Source: Xestospongia bergquistia
Lineage: Eukaryota > Porifera > Demospongiae > Haplosclerida > Petrosiidae
NCBI GenBank assembly: GCA_963965975.1
Contig: OZ014421.1
Location: forward strand, 6,439,413 to 6,503,412
Reading direction: 5' to 3'
DNA length: 64,000 bases
The position numbers and the translations under genes are program-made. Below the pieces are notes generated by a model, which saw only the letters and a program-made list of their open reading frames with translations, ran no database searches and had not been told where the DNA came from. Shown in pieces: positions 1-11,600 of the stretch; within the stretch, counting starts at the first letter, position 1, and every line of letters starts with the position of its first letter.

Positions 1-80
1 GTCTAGTCTAAAGAGTGAGGGTATGGCATTCAGACAAAGTCCTTTTTTTCCAAGGTATTTTGAATATATATTAGGTCCAC

Positions 81-167
81 TCAAAAACTGTCGTATCGTG
101 ACAGCAGTTGATTTTGATCAACAATAGAGCCTTCAACAGCTGTGATGACCGTTTTCCAAGTAACATC
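81..167 (-). pseudogene. decayed Death-domain exon fragment (left relic of the array)
   Basis: On the minus strand a short open stretch contains VTWKTVITAVEGSIV and ends in TGA at 81-83. It matches the second half of the Death domain seen in the downstream copies (VTWDSIITAVRSEIVGQ). Upstream of it an in-frame TAA appears and no usable acceptor AG is visible, so the exon is truncated. It probably belongs to a sixth, more diverged unit or an older paralogue. The match is short, so identity rests on the shared pattern and the position next to the array. Confidence 0.42.
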
Positions 168-1721
168 AGATTAATATCATATAATATCAATAGAATAGAC
201 ATTCTTTAAAGGAGACAATGAAAGTATCAGGTGAACAATGTTGAGTTAATACTGCTATTAACTTTGGTACTTGTTATAAGTTAAGACTCAATGATATTAA
301 TGATGATATCTTATGTTCAATATGACAAGAATATAAAAGAGACAGTAATTATTATATTAACAACATGTATAATATAACAACGAAATATCTTATAGCACAA
401 AGAATTTTAATGTTATTAGTAACTATTATCAAGACAGTGTTCCTTTTTTTGATATATTCATTAATGTCATCTCTACTATCAGATCTAGTGATATATTTGA
501 AGTTTTTATATCTTCTACTTACTCTTGATTTCCTTCTATTACTTGACATTTCACTCCAAACATCAATGGAGACATTGAATTTGACTCTCCTTAACATTAT
601 TTTTATTGTTGTAGAATTGATTAATAGAAGTTGTATAATTATATATATAGTGGTAGGTATTTGTATGGTACAGGAAGTCCATACTCTAATATGAAATTAA
701 TACATTAGGTCCTAATGTTTAGAGTTTAGTGTCTAGGATATAGAATTAATTTTTTCATTGTAGTATGCACTTCATATACTGTACAAATATCCACTACCTA
801 TATACTAAGAATTATTAACCTCCATTTTGTATACAATCTAGTTACATAGACATACTGTTGATGTTAATAAAGAGAGTATTATGTACTATTGATATCAGAA
901 CTCCATAGCCTCAAAGTATTTTCCTTGATGTTGTATTATGATCCTTCATCCATTGAAAGACAATTATATATAAGCAGAAAACACTTTGTGGATGACTGGA
1001 ATGTTTAATTATATTTTATAAACATACTTAATTGTATTCACATGTACTGAAACATCCAAATATGGTCATTAGATGAATAGAAGTTCCTTCCCTTCTTTGT
1101 CACTGTAAACTGTATTGAATTATGTCCATGTAGGATGTTTGATAATATAACATTATTATTACAATTTCCCTATTAACAGCAGCTGTATGTGGTTATAGAT
1201 TTAAAGTACATGAACTCTTTGAGAATTTTAAAAGTTTCTTTAAAGGAATATATGATATTTAAGATACAACAATGTGTAAAATATTAAAATCAATAATTGT
1301 AATATATAACATTATATAAAAATAATAAAATGGAGGGAAATCTATTAGACAAAATATTATAACCTAATAATTCCAGTAACAAACACTGAAAGGGAGGACA
1401 CTATCCAAAGAACATGTACCCTACAATAAAAATAACATGTAGTTATTACAACTTATTAAACATTAAATAGTTTGTTATTTATATAGTCTTTGTCTCTTTG
1501 AGTATTATTGTATATAATAATACACTAGTATTGTTAGTATTATTACAAGATTGTGATCAGTTAATTCATTTAATAGAGAAAACACATGTCAGCTATTTGT
1601 AGTGAGTTATTAACTCAATACACAACCAAGAAAGTAATTATTATAAATGTAATTATTTAATCTACTTTAAACACTATAGATTTTATGTCTGTTCATGTAA
1701 TATTATCAACTTACACTAGCT
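168..1721. other. non-coding spacer downstream of copy A
   Basis: Very AT-rich. I see no gene. From about 1130 onward it is homologous to the 3' flanks of copies B (about 7640), D (about 21370) and E (about 28350), so it belongs to the tandem unit. It holds a single copy of the 35-bp unit around 1500-1545 that is expanded below copy D. Open frames around 352-694 look like chance AT-rich frames: they have no recognisable motif and no counterpart in other units. Confidence 0.6.
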
Positions 1722-4700
1722 CTATAATTGACTCATCATTTTAGTACCAATGTCCTTTAAAGACTCATCAGTTTGTTCTAAAAGAAAATCACAGATTTTC
1801 TTTAGTAACTCAATTGGGTGTTCATCATCATCTATCTGTCTTTGTAGCTTCTCTACAATTATATCAGCTTTATCATATAGGTCAGTTGTATTCTTAATAT
1901 CTTCCTTAGCACATGTTGACAACAGATCAGCAGACACAAGTCTGTTAACAATACGATGAGGATTAGCATCGACAATTTTATCACAAAGATCAGCAGAATG
2001 AACTTGAAAGATTTTTGATGCATTAAATTTACCTGTATGATGTAATAAACATATACATTATCTTTCCATACTAAATTATAAACTTACCACTAACAGTGTT
2101 ATTGTCCTCTGTAATAGACACTGTAACACTTTTATTACTACCTATGTAGGGAATAGAATAGAACAATAAGTCCATTTAGAAATCATAGTGTAATTAGGTA
2201 CATGTTAAATAATATTATGGTCAGATAATTAAATTACCATCAGTTTGCTCATTAACTGTGTTCTTATCTGTTTGTACCACACTACCTATAAAATTACAAT
2301 ATAAAATGAACATAGTAAATATCAAATGTATATATGAAGTCTTTGTAGAGTCACATATAATGAAATGGTTAGCTAATGTTTATAATTACATTCTAGCTAG
2401 TAAGATGACTTGGTAGCTAGCTAACTCAGAAGTCAATTCTATTATATGTATAATACTTGTCTAAAGAATGACAATTAATACCAAAAACTATAGAAACAAA
2501 GTAGAGATGCACTGAGTAATTACTACATAAGTATATTTTAGCACTGCTAATTGTACTGTATGTAAGGATTGCTGTACATATTAGACATTAAACTCTAAGG
2601 TTTTATTAAGATTACATATTACTATCATATCTATTATATGTATATATACCTAATTGAGTATGAGGTGAAGTATTAGGTGGTGCTATTAATGGACCATCAG
2701 TTTCTAAACCTCCTGGTTCATTTTTTGAAAGAGGCACTGATGAAGGAGAGTGTAAACATTCCTGTGACACTTGATGAGCTTGAGAGGGTAATTTGTCTGT
2801 TTAAATAAAAGAAATAACATAATATTATTGATCAACTTATATCTCCTATGACAAGTAAATATCACTTGATATGTCAATGACACTACCTTTTAAAATGTAA
2901 GATTCAATTTTTTGGCTGACTTGAGTCTGTCCAACAATTTCACTCCTCACAGCAGTAATGATACTATCCCAAGTCACTTCTTTGTTTTCATTAATCCAAC
3001 ATTGTAATACTTTAGACAATCGTACAATATTATCTACATGTTCCTGTTGTAGACCTTCAAGCTCAGCATTAGGAACTCCCAGCGCTAATCCTATTTCATA
3101 CCACAGATGTTTGATACTAGCTAATAGTTCAAGAAGTTTATGTACATCTGGTGTTGAGTCAAGTGCACAACCTATATATGGACAATGATAAGTGAACTCA
3201 TACTATGTACAATGTTCATGAGCTAGTGTTCTGTTTTAACTAAGCTAACTTGGATCCCACAAACAATTAACAAGACAACATGACTATCTTATTAGATCAT
3301 TGTTGTTAGGAAAACTATATATGATACTCTCAAGGATTACTACATAACTAGTGAAAATTATTTTACAGACGTAATACTTGACAAATTGATCACTATGATT
3401 GTACCAAGTTCATACAAAATACTATTATTAATATCTATATTTTGGTATGCATAATATTTCTCAGCATACATGTGTAATTTTCTACTTTCTTACATGTCAA
3501 CATATAACAATGAATTTTGTAGTTTTTTAAAAAAAAAGAAACAAAGAAAATATTTATTTTACTCAAGACTGTCTACAACTACTATATCAATGACTAAACT
3601 ATTAACATACTCTATTATAAATATCATAATATATCAGTAACTACTGTTAGTGTTAAATGTGACTATAAGAAAGACTTCATATGTGTACTAACTAACAGTA
3701 AAATTGTTATTCTTTAATAAACTTGTGGTATGAGTAGTGAGTGAGTACATGAAATGTGATGAGTATGAGGGAATTTTATTATCTCCATATATGGTATTAT
3801 CATTAATATTGGGGATTTGTTAAAACAAGGAAATACTAATTGTCTACAACTAATGTATTATAAATAAATTATAATAAGTAAGTTACAAAGATTAAATACA
3901 TATCATCTTATTACTAGTTATTAAGTAATAACTTACTAACCTTGTTGTTCAATAGGTTTATCTGAACTAGTCATCTCTACAAGCCATGGTACTTGACGTG
4001 ACTGGTTAATATCAGCCATTAATGCATCGTCTTTACAACATGTTAGCTTCTTCTGATCTTCATTAGGACAACAAAGATGATCACTTGTAATTACTTCATG
4101 TATCGTACAATGAAAATACTCTTGAGGTATTGATAGAGTAAGTTTGTAATGGAACTTCTTAACAACAGCTTTGACTCCTTCTTTAACTGAATGTCTAATA
4201 ACACAACATTTGTTAGAAGGACCAGAGTAATAAATCTCTAGCCAGTAAATAGCATCAACTAATAGAACTGCACCTCCTGGACCAATACATTTCAAACGAA
4301 TAGCATTATGATATTGTGGATTACCAGATCCAAGATCAAAATGTGGTGAAGATTTGCGATTGAGAAGGTTGACGACCAAAGCAGGAAAGAGACCTTGAGG
4401 AAGTGACTTCATATCCCATGTCAAAATGAGAGGGTCTGTATTAGATGTAAAGATGGCTTTAGAACTTTCTGAGAGAGTAGAAGTAGGAAGGACACTTGGA
4501 AGAAAATACTTTCCTGGCTGAGGTAGAGATGCAATGATAAATACATCTTCCATTAACTTTAGAAAATCATCAATTGAAAATTCAGCAGAAAATCCTTGTG
4601 ATAAGCATGATTCCAGCAATCTCTTTTCAAAGGTTCCTTCATTCTTGAGTTGTTTGTGAGCTCCTGGAGGAAGACAGATGGCACACTCATCTTCTAAATG

Positions 4701-7279
4701 ATCCACAGCATCAGCAAAAGAGATACTGATCAACTCAGACAGTTTATCAAAAAGTGGCTGTGGATGTAGGAATACAACATTAGGGAGGACTTTGTGAAAG
4801 TAAAGGAAGATGGTCAGATCATGGTAATACTTCAGGGCTGCTTCAACATCATGAACATCCATCTTTAATGGTGTACCAATCTCCAAACATTTAGATTTGC
4901 TGATGATCATGGTATTATGGGTCTTGTGTAGTTGGTCTAAATCTAACTGGAACAAGAACCATCGAGCTGGAATTTCTGCTTCAATGTAAAACTGACATAT
5001 TCTGTTACGAATTATATTGGCCATTTTAACCTCATCATCTCCTCTACCAATAGCGTTGACTGGAAAGATGATCTTCTCTCTAGATTCACGATAATTTAGT
5101 CGTACCTCATCAAATCGTTTCAGAGTGGACCAAAGGATAGCATCTTTCTTATCCAGAGACTCACTACACTCACTAATCTTATCATAGTATGTCCCCAGTA
5201 CTATATGGTGAGGCTCAGTGTGGGAAAATTTGCTGTAAATGTTACGAAGATTAGGTGGATTTACAGATGATAGTGAACGAAATGATGCTTCAAGAAGTTG
5301 TAGGTGTGTCATCTGTCGTTCCACTGGCTCACCAATTTCTTTTCCTCTAACACTGAAGTAAAATTTGGGTTGATCTTCAAGCTTCTCATTTAACTTGAGT
5401 GTAAGAATGTTGATTGGATTATAATGTAGCAGAGCAGGAACAATATCTAAGAATGCAGCCTGACCTCCAGAATCTATAACATAGATCCAGTGAGTGTTAT
5501 AAAGCTCATCAGACTTTGATACAGTAGGTAATAGTTGAGCCACCTCTTCTCTTGCAGGAGAAAACGTAGTAGTAACTTCAGGGGTTTCTTTGATAGGTGT
5601 AGTCAATACAGGATTTTCATCACCTATATCGTCATCATCAGTGTCATCATCACCAGATTCATCACCATGTAAACTGTTCTCTACATCTTCTCCTTCTGAC
5701 ACTGATGGTTTACACTTGATACCTCCTTTCATCGTTCTAGTAACCATAGCTTTTAGAGACTCATAGTCTACCTTATCCCAACACTGAGTAGTAGATGAAC
5801 CAGTTGGTTCTCCTCCTGCTACAAGACCAGCAATCTCTACCTTCCTTACTTCAGGTGCTTTGATGACAGGAGTACTATGATGGTTGTCAGGTGGAGGTTC
5901 ATTGAGTAATAACTTGATAATAGAGGACTTTCCAGTAGCTGGTGCACCAGACAAGGTAAGTTTGGTCCATTTAACAGTGACATAGCCTTCATCAAGAGCT
6001 TTATCCAGTAAACCAGAATAATCTAATGATAATAATAATATAAGTTTCTATTATTATAATATTAATATACTTACCAGGTAATTCATCTTCATAGAAAAAG
6101 TAAACTTTACTTTTTAATTGTGACTCAACTTCAGGACATTGTGCTGTATATTTCCCACTACGACTAGATGTATGTGGAGGGTACAAGCTCAAAATTGTAG
6201 AAATTTCATTTGTCATTGATAGGAGGTCGGTGGTCTTTGATTTTAATTTGATAACCTTTTCTAAATGAAACACAAAATAGCATCCAGTGGTAAACTTTTT
6301 TTTACTAGAAGAATGTTCTTTTTGAGTTGCCCACATGATAAGTGTATCAGATCCAATTTTGTATGTAACAGGTGGAGGTAAACGTTGGTTTTCTAGACGA
6401 ATACAGTCAATAAAAAAAGTCTTTGGTTTTCCTTGAAGGGTAGGGCACTATTGTATTTTGTCTACTAGTTCATAGACATTAACATGTTTCTCATCACTAC
6501 ATTTTACATAGTGGTTATTACCTCCAGCAGCTGATATACAACAGACAAAACTGTCATAAGCTGTATGGTCCATAGTAGCTATCTCTTCTACTAGTTGTAT
6601 CATCTGTGAACTAGTAACTTTGTTATAAGAGCGAACTGTGTATTGTAAGTAGTTGAAAGTAGAGATGAAATTCTGAGTATTAAATTTACGACCTTTAAGC
6701 TCTCTACCATTCTCGTATTCTTCAATCACAATAACTAATGCAATACCATGTGGTCTGGCATTCATAGGATAAGCTGGTGTTGGTGTCTCTTTTATATCTT
6801 TAGAGTGACTGACTACATACTCCACTGGAAGGAAGACTCCATGTCCTTTAGGACAAGTAAAATATGTTTGATCAGCATAAGTACCACTAGGACGATGGTT
6901 GTCAGTAGAGACAGGAGTGTCCTGTGTAAATGACAATATAAATAATGTCCTTTACATAATTGATCAAACTTACTGTTTGTATTCCAGCAAATAAATGTGT
7001 ATCACTAATAGGAGGTAATGTTCCTAACCATCTTACAACACCAGCTATAACAGGATCTGAGACATCTGATAACCAAGGTTGACCTCTAGTTTCGAATCTT
7101 TTATCATCTTTGGTAACCATGTTAACATTATCAGCTGCATAGTTCCAAAATTCAGTTGGTATAGTAACTCTATCTCCTACAGAGAGGAGGATAGGTTCAT
7201 CAACATAAGGTAGAGAGACAGGTACAGATAATAGACTCTCCTGTCCTACAGCCCTTGCTACCTCGCTTGCTACAGCCAT
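1722..7279 (-). CDS. copy A: CAP-Gly / caspase-like / Roc-COR / Death / CARD protein, one premature stop
   Basis: Predicted exons (minus): 7279-6974, 6921-6075, 6022-3941, 3171-2887, 2796-2650, 2285-2238, 2141-2088, 2032-1722. They total 4,080 nt, or 1,359 residues if the internal stop is read through. The order is CAP-Gly (exon 1 and start of exon 2), caspase-like p20/p10 (exon 2), Roc GTPase with P-loop GAPATGKSS and G3 DSGGQ, then COR (exon 3), Death (exon 4), linkers (exons 5-7) and CARD (exon 8). The caspase-like region has SAAG where caspases have SHG, and FFIDCIR near the usual catalytic Cys. A TAG at 6448-6450 replaces the CAG found in B-E, just before the p10 part. Everything downstream stays in frame, so the lesion is recent, polymorphic or an assembly error. 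A likely role in cell-death or immune signalling is inferred from the domains. Confidence 0.8.
6448..6450 (-). other. in-frame TAG in copy A
   Basis: After VDKIQ the other copies read CAG (Gln); copy A reads TAG, a single C-to-T change. It would truncate the protein after p20, removing Roc, COR, Death and CARD. No splice sites that would remove it are evident. Confidence 0.85.
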
Positions 7280-7362
7280 ATCAATATTATCATAATAGAA
7301 TGCAATTATCTCTAATATTACAATTATATCAGGTAGGTGTAAAAAGAAGTTTCTTCTTATAG

Positions 7363-7615
7363 TTACATCATATTGACTATGATTCTTGTGGTCAAACCTC
7401 TGAAGAAAGAGAGGTATGGCTCAACAGTCATGAAGATGCTATAACAGCAATGAAGAAAGACAGAAGTCATATAGGTAATATTGTACTACAGTCTACAGTA
7501 TAAGATGATATATTATATAGGATCAAGATATGTTGAGTTATTTCTTCACTCTAAGTCATCTCCTGTTCAACAATACTCCTCATCAGTCATCACAAGTTCT
7601 TTCCTTCTTAATTAG
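7363..7615 (+). pseudogene. relic of the last two exons of a quasi-RRM (hnRNP H/F-like) gene, upstream of copy A
   Basis: Two exon-like blocks on the plus strand (7363-7474 and 7521-7615) are joined by a 46-nt GT..AG intron. They read through SHEDAITAMKKDRSHIG and then RYVELFLHS and end in a TAG. The pattern EDA..AM.KD...RYVELFL is typical of the end of the quasi-RRM in hnRNP H/F and GRSF1-type proteins. No upstream exons of such a gene are present, so this is a 3' fragment carried along with the tandem unit. This copy has no internal stop; the copies upstream of B, C and D do. Whether it is still spliced onto anything is unknown. Confidence 0.55.
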
Positions 7616-8198
7616 AAATTTTTGTCTATGTAAACTGTGTTCAGTTATGTCAATGTAGGATGTTTGTTAATATAACATTGTTATTACAATTTCCCTATTA
7701 ACTTTATAGATTTAAAGTACATGAACTTTGCGAGTTTTAAAAGTTTTCTTTAGAGGAATGTATAAAATTTAAGATACAACTATGTCTAAAATATTAAAAT
7801 CAATAATTGTAATATACAATATTATATAAAAATATAAAATAGAGGGAAATCTATTAGACAAATATAATAAAATATTATAACCTAATAATTCCAGTAACAA
7901 ACACTGAAGGGAGAACTCTATCCAAAGAACATGTAACCTACAATAGAAAAGAACATGTAGTGATTACCTTTGAGTATTATTGTATATAATAATACACTAG
8001 TATTGTTAGTATTATTGTATATAATAATACACTAGTATTGTTAGTATTATTACAAGATTGTGATTAGTTAATTCATTTAATAGAGAAATCACATGTCAGC
8101 TATTTCTAGTACATTTATTGAGTTATTAACTCAATACACAACCAAGAAAGTAATTAGCATAAATTTAATTTACTTTAAACATTACAGATGTTACGTGT
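7616..8198. other. spacer between copies A and B
   Basis: AT-rich and non-coding, homologous to the spacers below copies A, D and E. It contains two units of the 35-bp minisatellite (about 7974-8053). No gene is seen. Confidence 0.6.
7974..8053. repeat. 35-bp minisatellite, two units
   Basis: Two near-identical 35-36 bp units beginning AGTATTATTGTATATAATAA. The same unit is single below copies A and E and expanded to about eight below copy D. Confidence 0.75.
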
Positions 8199-8622
8199 GT
8201 ATGAGGCGCCGTTTGTGTCAAAATTGAAAAATTATCATGATATAATAAATAAGTCATTATTTATTATTGTTGATTTACTTCTTATTTATGGAGCGCCATT
8301 TGTGTCAAAATTAAATACATTCAATTGTACATTTAACATGTTATGAATTACATTTTATTGTTACTTACCCGCGCGAGTACCACGAACTGTCTCTTAGAAT
8401 CGAGCGTCAGCGAGATGTTTGCAGTTAGGTTGGGTCCTTGATTTTGGTTGTAAATTGTAGGTCTATTATTTAGGGAAGTCGAGGACAGACATTAAAACTC
8501 CATATAACCCCATTATATTGAAATTGGAATGTCCGTCTGAGACTTCCATGTATTTTAATAAATAATGACTTATTTATTATTTCATGAAAATTTTCCAATT
8601 TTGACACAAACAGCACCCCATA
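8199..8622. mobile_element. MITE-like element with about 65-bp imperfect terminal inverted repeats
   Basis: A block of about 424 bp interrupts sequence that is continuous below copy D (22,145-22,160). Its left end contains GTTTGTGTCAAAATTG, and the right end carries the same motif reversed. Both ends continue into AT-rich arms that mirror each other (AATAAATAAGTCATTATTTA and its complement). It has no coding capacity. Flanks show an ATGTGT-like direct repeat, but the target-site duplication is not clear. The G+C-rich centre differs from its surroundings. The superfamily is undetermined. Confidence 0.65.
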
Positions 8623-8658
8623 CATGTGTTCATGTAATATTATCAACTTACACTAGCT

Positions 8659-11600
8659 CTATAGTTGACTCATCATTTTAGTACCAATGTCCTTTAAAGA
8701 CTTGTCAGTTTGTTCTATAAGAAAGCCACAAATTTTCTTTAGTAACTCAATTGGGTGTTCATCATCATCTATCTGTCTTTGTAGTTTCTCTACAATTATA
8801 TCAGCTTTATCATATAGGTCAGTTGTACTCTTAACATCTTCCTTAGCACATGCTGACAACAATTTAGCAGAGACAAGTTTGTTAACAATACGATGAGGAT
8901 TAGCATCCGCAAGTATGTCACAAAGATCAGCTGAATGAATTTGAAAAACTTCAGATGGATTATATTTACCTGTAGATGTAATCAAACATATACATTACCT
9001 TTCCATACTAAATTATAAACTTACCACTAACAGTGTTATTGTCCTCTGTGATAGACTCATTAACACTTTTATTACTACCTATGTAGGGAATAGAATAGAA
9101 CAATAAGTCCATTTAGTAATCATAGTGTGATTAGACACATGTTAAGTAATATGGTCAGATAATTAAATTACCATCAGTTTGCTCATTAACTGTGTTCTTA
9201 TCTGTTTGTACCACACCACCTATAAAATTACAATATAAAATGAACATAGTATACATCAGTGTATATATGGTGTCTTTGTAGAGTCACATATAAAGAAAAT
9301 GATTAGTTAATATTTATAATTACATTCTAGCTAGTAAGATGGCTTGATAGCTAGCTAACTCAGAAGTCAATTCTATTATATGTATAGTACTTGTCTAAAG
9401 AATGACAATTAATACCAAAAATTATAGAAACAAGGTAGAGATACACTGAGTAATTACTACATAAGTATATTTTAGCACTGCTACTTCTATTGTAAATAGG
9501 GATTGCTCAGCTGTACACATCCTTACCCTAGATATTAAACTCTAAGGTTTTATTAAGGTTACATATTACTGTTGCATCTATTATATGTATATATACCTAA
9601 TTGAGTATGAGGTGAAGTATTAGATGGTGCTATTAATGGACCATCAGTTTCTAAACCTCCTGGTTCATTTTTTGAAAGAGGCACTGATGAAGGAGAGTGT
9701 AAACATTTCTGTGATACTTGATGAGGTTGAGAGGGTAATTTGTCTGTTTAAATAAAAGAAATAACACAATATTATTGATCAACTTATATCTCCTATGACA
9801 AGTGAATGTCACATGTCACTGACACTACCTTTTAAAATGTAAGATTCAATTTTTTGGCTGACTTGAGTCTGTCCAACAATTTTACTCCTCACAGCAGTAA
9901 TAATACTATCCCAAGTCACTTCTTTGTTTTCATTAATCCAACATTGTAATACTTTAGACAATCGTACAATATTATCTACATGTTCCTGTTGTAGACCTTC
10001 AAGCTCAGCATTAGGAACTCCCAGTGCTAATCCTATTTCATGCCACAGATGTTTGATACCAGCTAATAGTTCAAGAAGTTTATGTACATCTGGTGTTGAG
10101 TCAAGTACACAACCTATATAGGGACAATGATAAGTGAACTCACACTATATACAATGTTAATGAGCTAGTGCTCTGTTTTAACTAAGCTAACTTGGATCCC
10201 ACAAACAATTAACAAGACAACATGACTATCTTATTAGATCATTGTTGTTAGGAAAACTATATATGATACTCTCAAGGATTGCTACATAACTAGTGAAATT
10301 CATTTTACAGATGTAATACTTGACAAAGTGATCACTATGATTGTACCAAGTTCATACAAAATACTATTATTAATATCTATATTTTGGTATACATAATATT
10401 TCTCAGCATGCATGTGTAATTTTCTACTTTCTTACATGTCAACATATAACAATGAATTGTATAGTTTGAAAAAAAAACAAGTTATATTAATATTTTACTC
10501 AAGTCTATCTACAACTACTATATCAATGACTAAACGAGACAGCTAATAATTGTGGATGTGTCCATCATATTAATTATTCACAAGCAGCACACAAGACTTT
10601 GCTTAGATATAAATTGGGAAGTCATTCAAGAAACATTTATATAATTCATTTAAGCTGATATCTAATACAATACCACACACTGGTAATAGACTATTGTCAT
10701 GTACACCTGAGGTTTAATACAAGACTACCATCATATAATAAAGCTAACAATAGACAAAGTCTGTTGTCTATTATTTACTTTTTTAAGCAGGTTCTCAGTG
10801 GTAATGACAAACTAACTATCATTATAATTTGTTAGCTACTATATACTGCAGTGAGGATTTGGTACTTTTGTGCTTTTCATTTATTTAACAACTCGAAAGG
10901 TGTGTAATATAGTTAACTCATGATGTGAACGTTAGTATAATTGAACTTTACTACCTTATAGACCACCATTATATAACTATGAATAACTTTATATATTATG
11001 TAAAGATGGGTGGTTATTAAAAATTTATAAAGTGCTACAAATTAATTGTATTTTTCACCTTATTACATGACAACATATAACAATGAATTTGTAGAATTTG
11101 TAGTTTTAAACTTTGAACTTAGTAGTTTGAAAAAAAAGAAACAAAGAAAATATTTATTTTATTCAAGCCTACCTACAACTATTATATCAATGACTAAACT
11201 ATTAACATACTCTATTACAAATATCATAATATATCAGTAACTACTGTTAGTGTTAAATGTGACTATAAGAAATACTTCATATGTGTACTAACTAACAGTA
11301 AAATTGTTATTCTTTAATAAACTTGTGGTATGAGTAATGAGTGAGTATATGAAGTGTCATAAGTATGAGGGAATTTTATTATCTCCATATATGGTATTAT
11401 CATTAATATTGGGGATTTGTTAAAACAAGGAAATACTAATTGTCTACAACTAATGTATTATAAATAAATTAAGTTATAAAATAAATAAATAAATAAATAA
11501 ATTATAATAACTAAGTTACAAAGATTAAATACATATCATCTTATTACTAGTTATTAAGTGATAACTTACTAACCTTGTTGTTCAATAGGTTTATCTGAAC

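Noticed and set aside
365-694. Open frame of 109 codons on the plus strand near the left end
   Set aside because: AT-rich, hydrophobic low-complexity translation, no motif, and antisense frames of similar length at the same place. Taken as chance.
1750-1959. Plus-strand frames antisense to the CARD and Death exons, repeated in several copies
   Set aside because: They recur only because the minus-strand coding exons are duplicated; they have no splice or start context of their own.
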